A DNA stretch of 50,995 nucleotides from JBGSUZ01 sp043770095 (GTDB taxonomy: Bacteria; Bacillota; Clostridia; Peptostreptococcales; Acidaminobacteraceae): the NCBI GenBank assembly GCA_043770095.1, contig JAYVIR010000015.1:1-50995 (forward strand), written 5' to 3'. Of this stretch, positions 50,621 through 50,995 are shown piece after piece. Both the position numbers and the translations under genes were made by a program. Under the pieces are notes generated by a model. That model ran no database searches and was not told the origin of the DNA. It saw only the letters and a list, made by a program, of their open reading frames with translations. The number at the start of each line of letters is the position of its first letter. Position 1 is the stretch's first letter.

Positions 50621-50995
50621 CTAAAGCAACGTTTGCACAGCTTCAAGCGCTGCATCATAGTTAGGATGATTCGTCACTTCGCCAAGATACTCTACATATT
50701 TAACAGAACGATCTTTATCAACAATCACAACGCCTCGCTCAAGAAGTCTCACTTCTTCAAGAATAAAGCCGTACTTCTCTCCAAACTCCAAAGCTCTGTG
50801 ATCTGAAATAACTGCGCTATTTTCAATGCCATGAGCACCACAGAATCTCTTTTGAGCAAACGGTAAATCTACAGATATTGTAATGATAAATACTTCATCA
50901 GAAAGCTCAGTCGCTGTTTGATTAAAATGAGTTGTTTGGAATTCGCATACACCAGTATCTACTGAAGGCACTACGCTAATAATAACCACTTTGCC
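50621..50995 (-). CDS. tpx: Thiol peroxidase Tpx (5' end outside the window)
   Basis: The visible 124 residues are the C-terminal part of an atypical 2-Cys peroxiredoxin of the Tpx type, which reduces hydroperoxides with thioredoxin. The peroxidatic motif PSVDTGVCEFQTTHFN is present, with its Cys in the CEFQ segment, and the resolving Cys lies in QKRFCGAHG. The end is normal for the family. The start lies beyond the right edge; the frame stays open to the last base (GKVVIISVVPS). A terminator follows, so no operon partner downstream is expected. Confidence 0.95.
   Translation of the reverse strand, partial: GKVVIISVVPSVDTGVCEFQTTHFNQTATELSDEVFIITISVDLPFAQKRFCGAHGIENSAVISDHRALEFGEKYGFILEEVRLLERGVVIVDKDRSVKYVEYLGEVTNHPNYDAALEAVQTLL

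Noticed and set aside
50588..50806. Plus-strand open frame at the right edge
   Set aside because: It is antisense to tpx, whose catalytic motifs are intact, and has no translation signal.

Overview
The window is about 51 kb of AT-rich chromosome from a low-GC Firmicute. Gene content and order fit the class Clostridia: a dcw cell-wall/division cluster with small basic protein and DUF881 genes, the ylm cluster (yggS, sepF, yggT, ylmH), a T-box before ileS, nrdR after ftsZ, and an SUF system with SufU. It somewhat recalls Fusibacter or Acidaminobacter-type anaerobes, but that placement is inference. Nearly everything is on the minus strand; only ychF is confidently on plus. I found no CRISPR array, rRNA, tRNA, insertion sequence or prophage. 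This is mainly a housekeeping region, and I see no convincing new multi-gene system. The interesting points are regulatory sites, one unusual enzyme motif, and genes missing from conserved neighbourhoods.

Layout from the left. (1) 1-3000: a TetR regulator, a GPH-type sugar-like transporter and the start of an unidentified gene form an operon with a palindromic operator, followed by a decayed Cache-domain sensor gene. (2) 3175-9518: an MFS exporter, pyrR, an RluD-type pseudouridine synthase and ileS with its T-box. The IleRS is of type 2 and carries GIHH in place of the class I HIGH signature. (3) 9519-13608: ylmH, yggT, sepF, yggS, a HlyD-like membrane protein, a 24-bp tandem repeat and a small membrane protein. 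(4) 13665-18787: gpsA, der, a DUF512 radical-SAM protein, pgeF and nrdR.

(5) 18811-33082: the division and peptidoglycan cluster, read right to left as mraZ, rsmH, ftsL, a PASTA-type PBP, terminator, murE, mraY, murD, ftsW, murG, ftsQ, two DUF881 genes, sbp, ftsZ. MraZ probably represses the cluster through three 10-bp repeats. MurE has the DNPR motif, so meso-diaminopimelate peptidoglycan is predicted. murF, ftsA, divIVA, lspA and the spoIIGA-sigE-sigG block are absent from the places where relatives often carry them.

(6) 33123-41680: lgt, a catalytic/non-catalytic M16 peptidase pair, rpsD divergent from ychF, an HD-domain protein and a Cache-PAS histidine kinase. (7) 41771-47798: an EamA transporter and sufCBDSU, whose strong promoter abuts a perfect 7-1-7 Fur box. 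(8) 47811-50995: a YhgE/Pip membrane protein under a MarR regulator with several operator half-sites, then thiol peroxidase running off the right edge.

Where the longest open frame starts upstream of the translation signals, I chose the start that a Shine-Dalgarno sequence supports.
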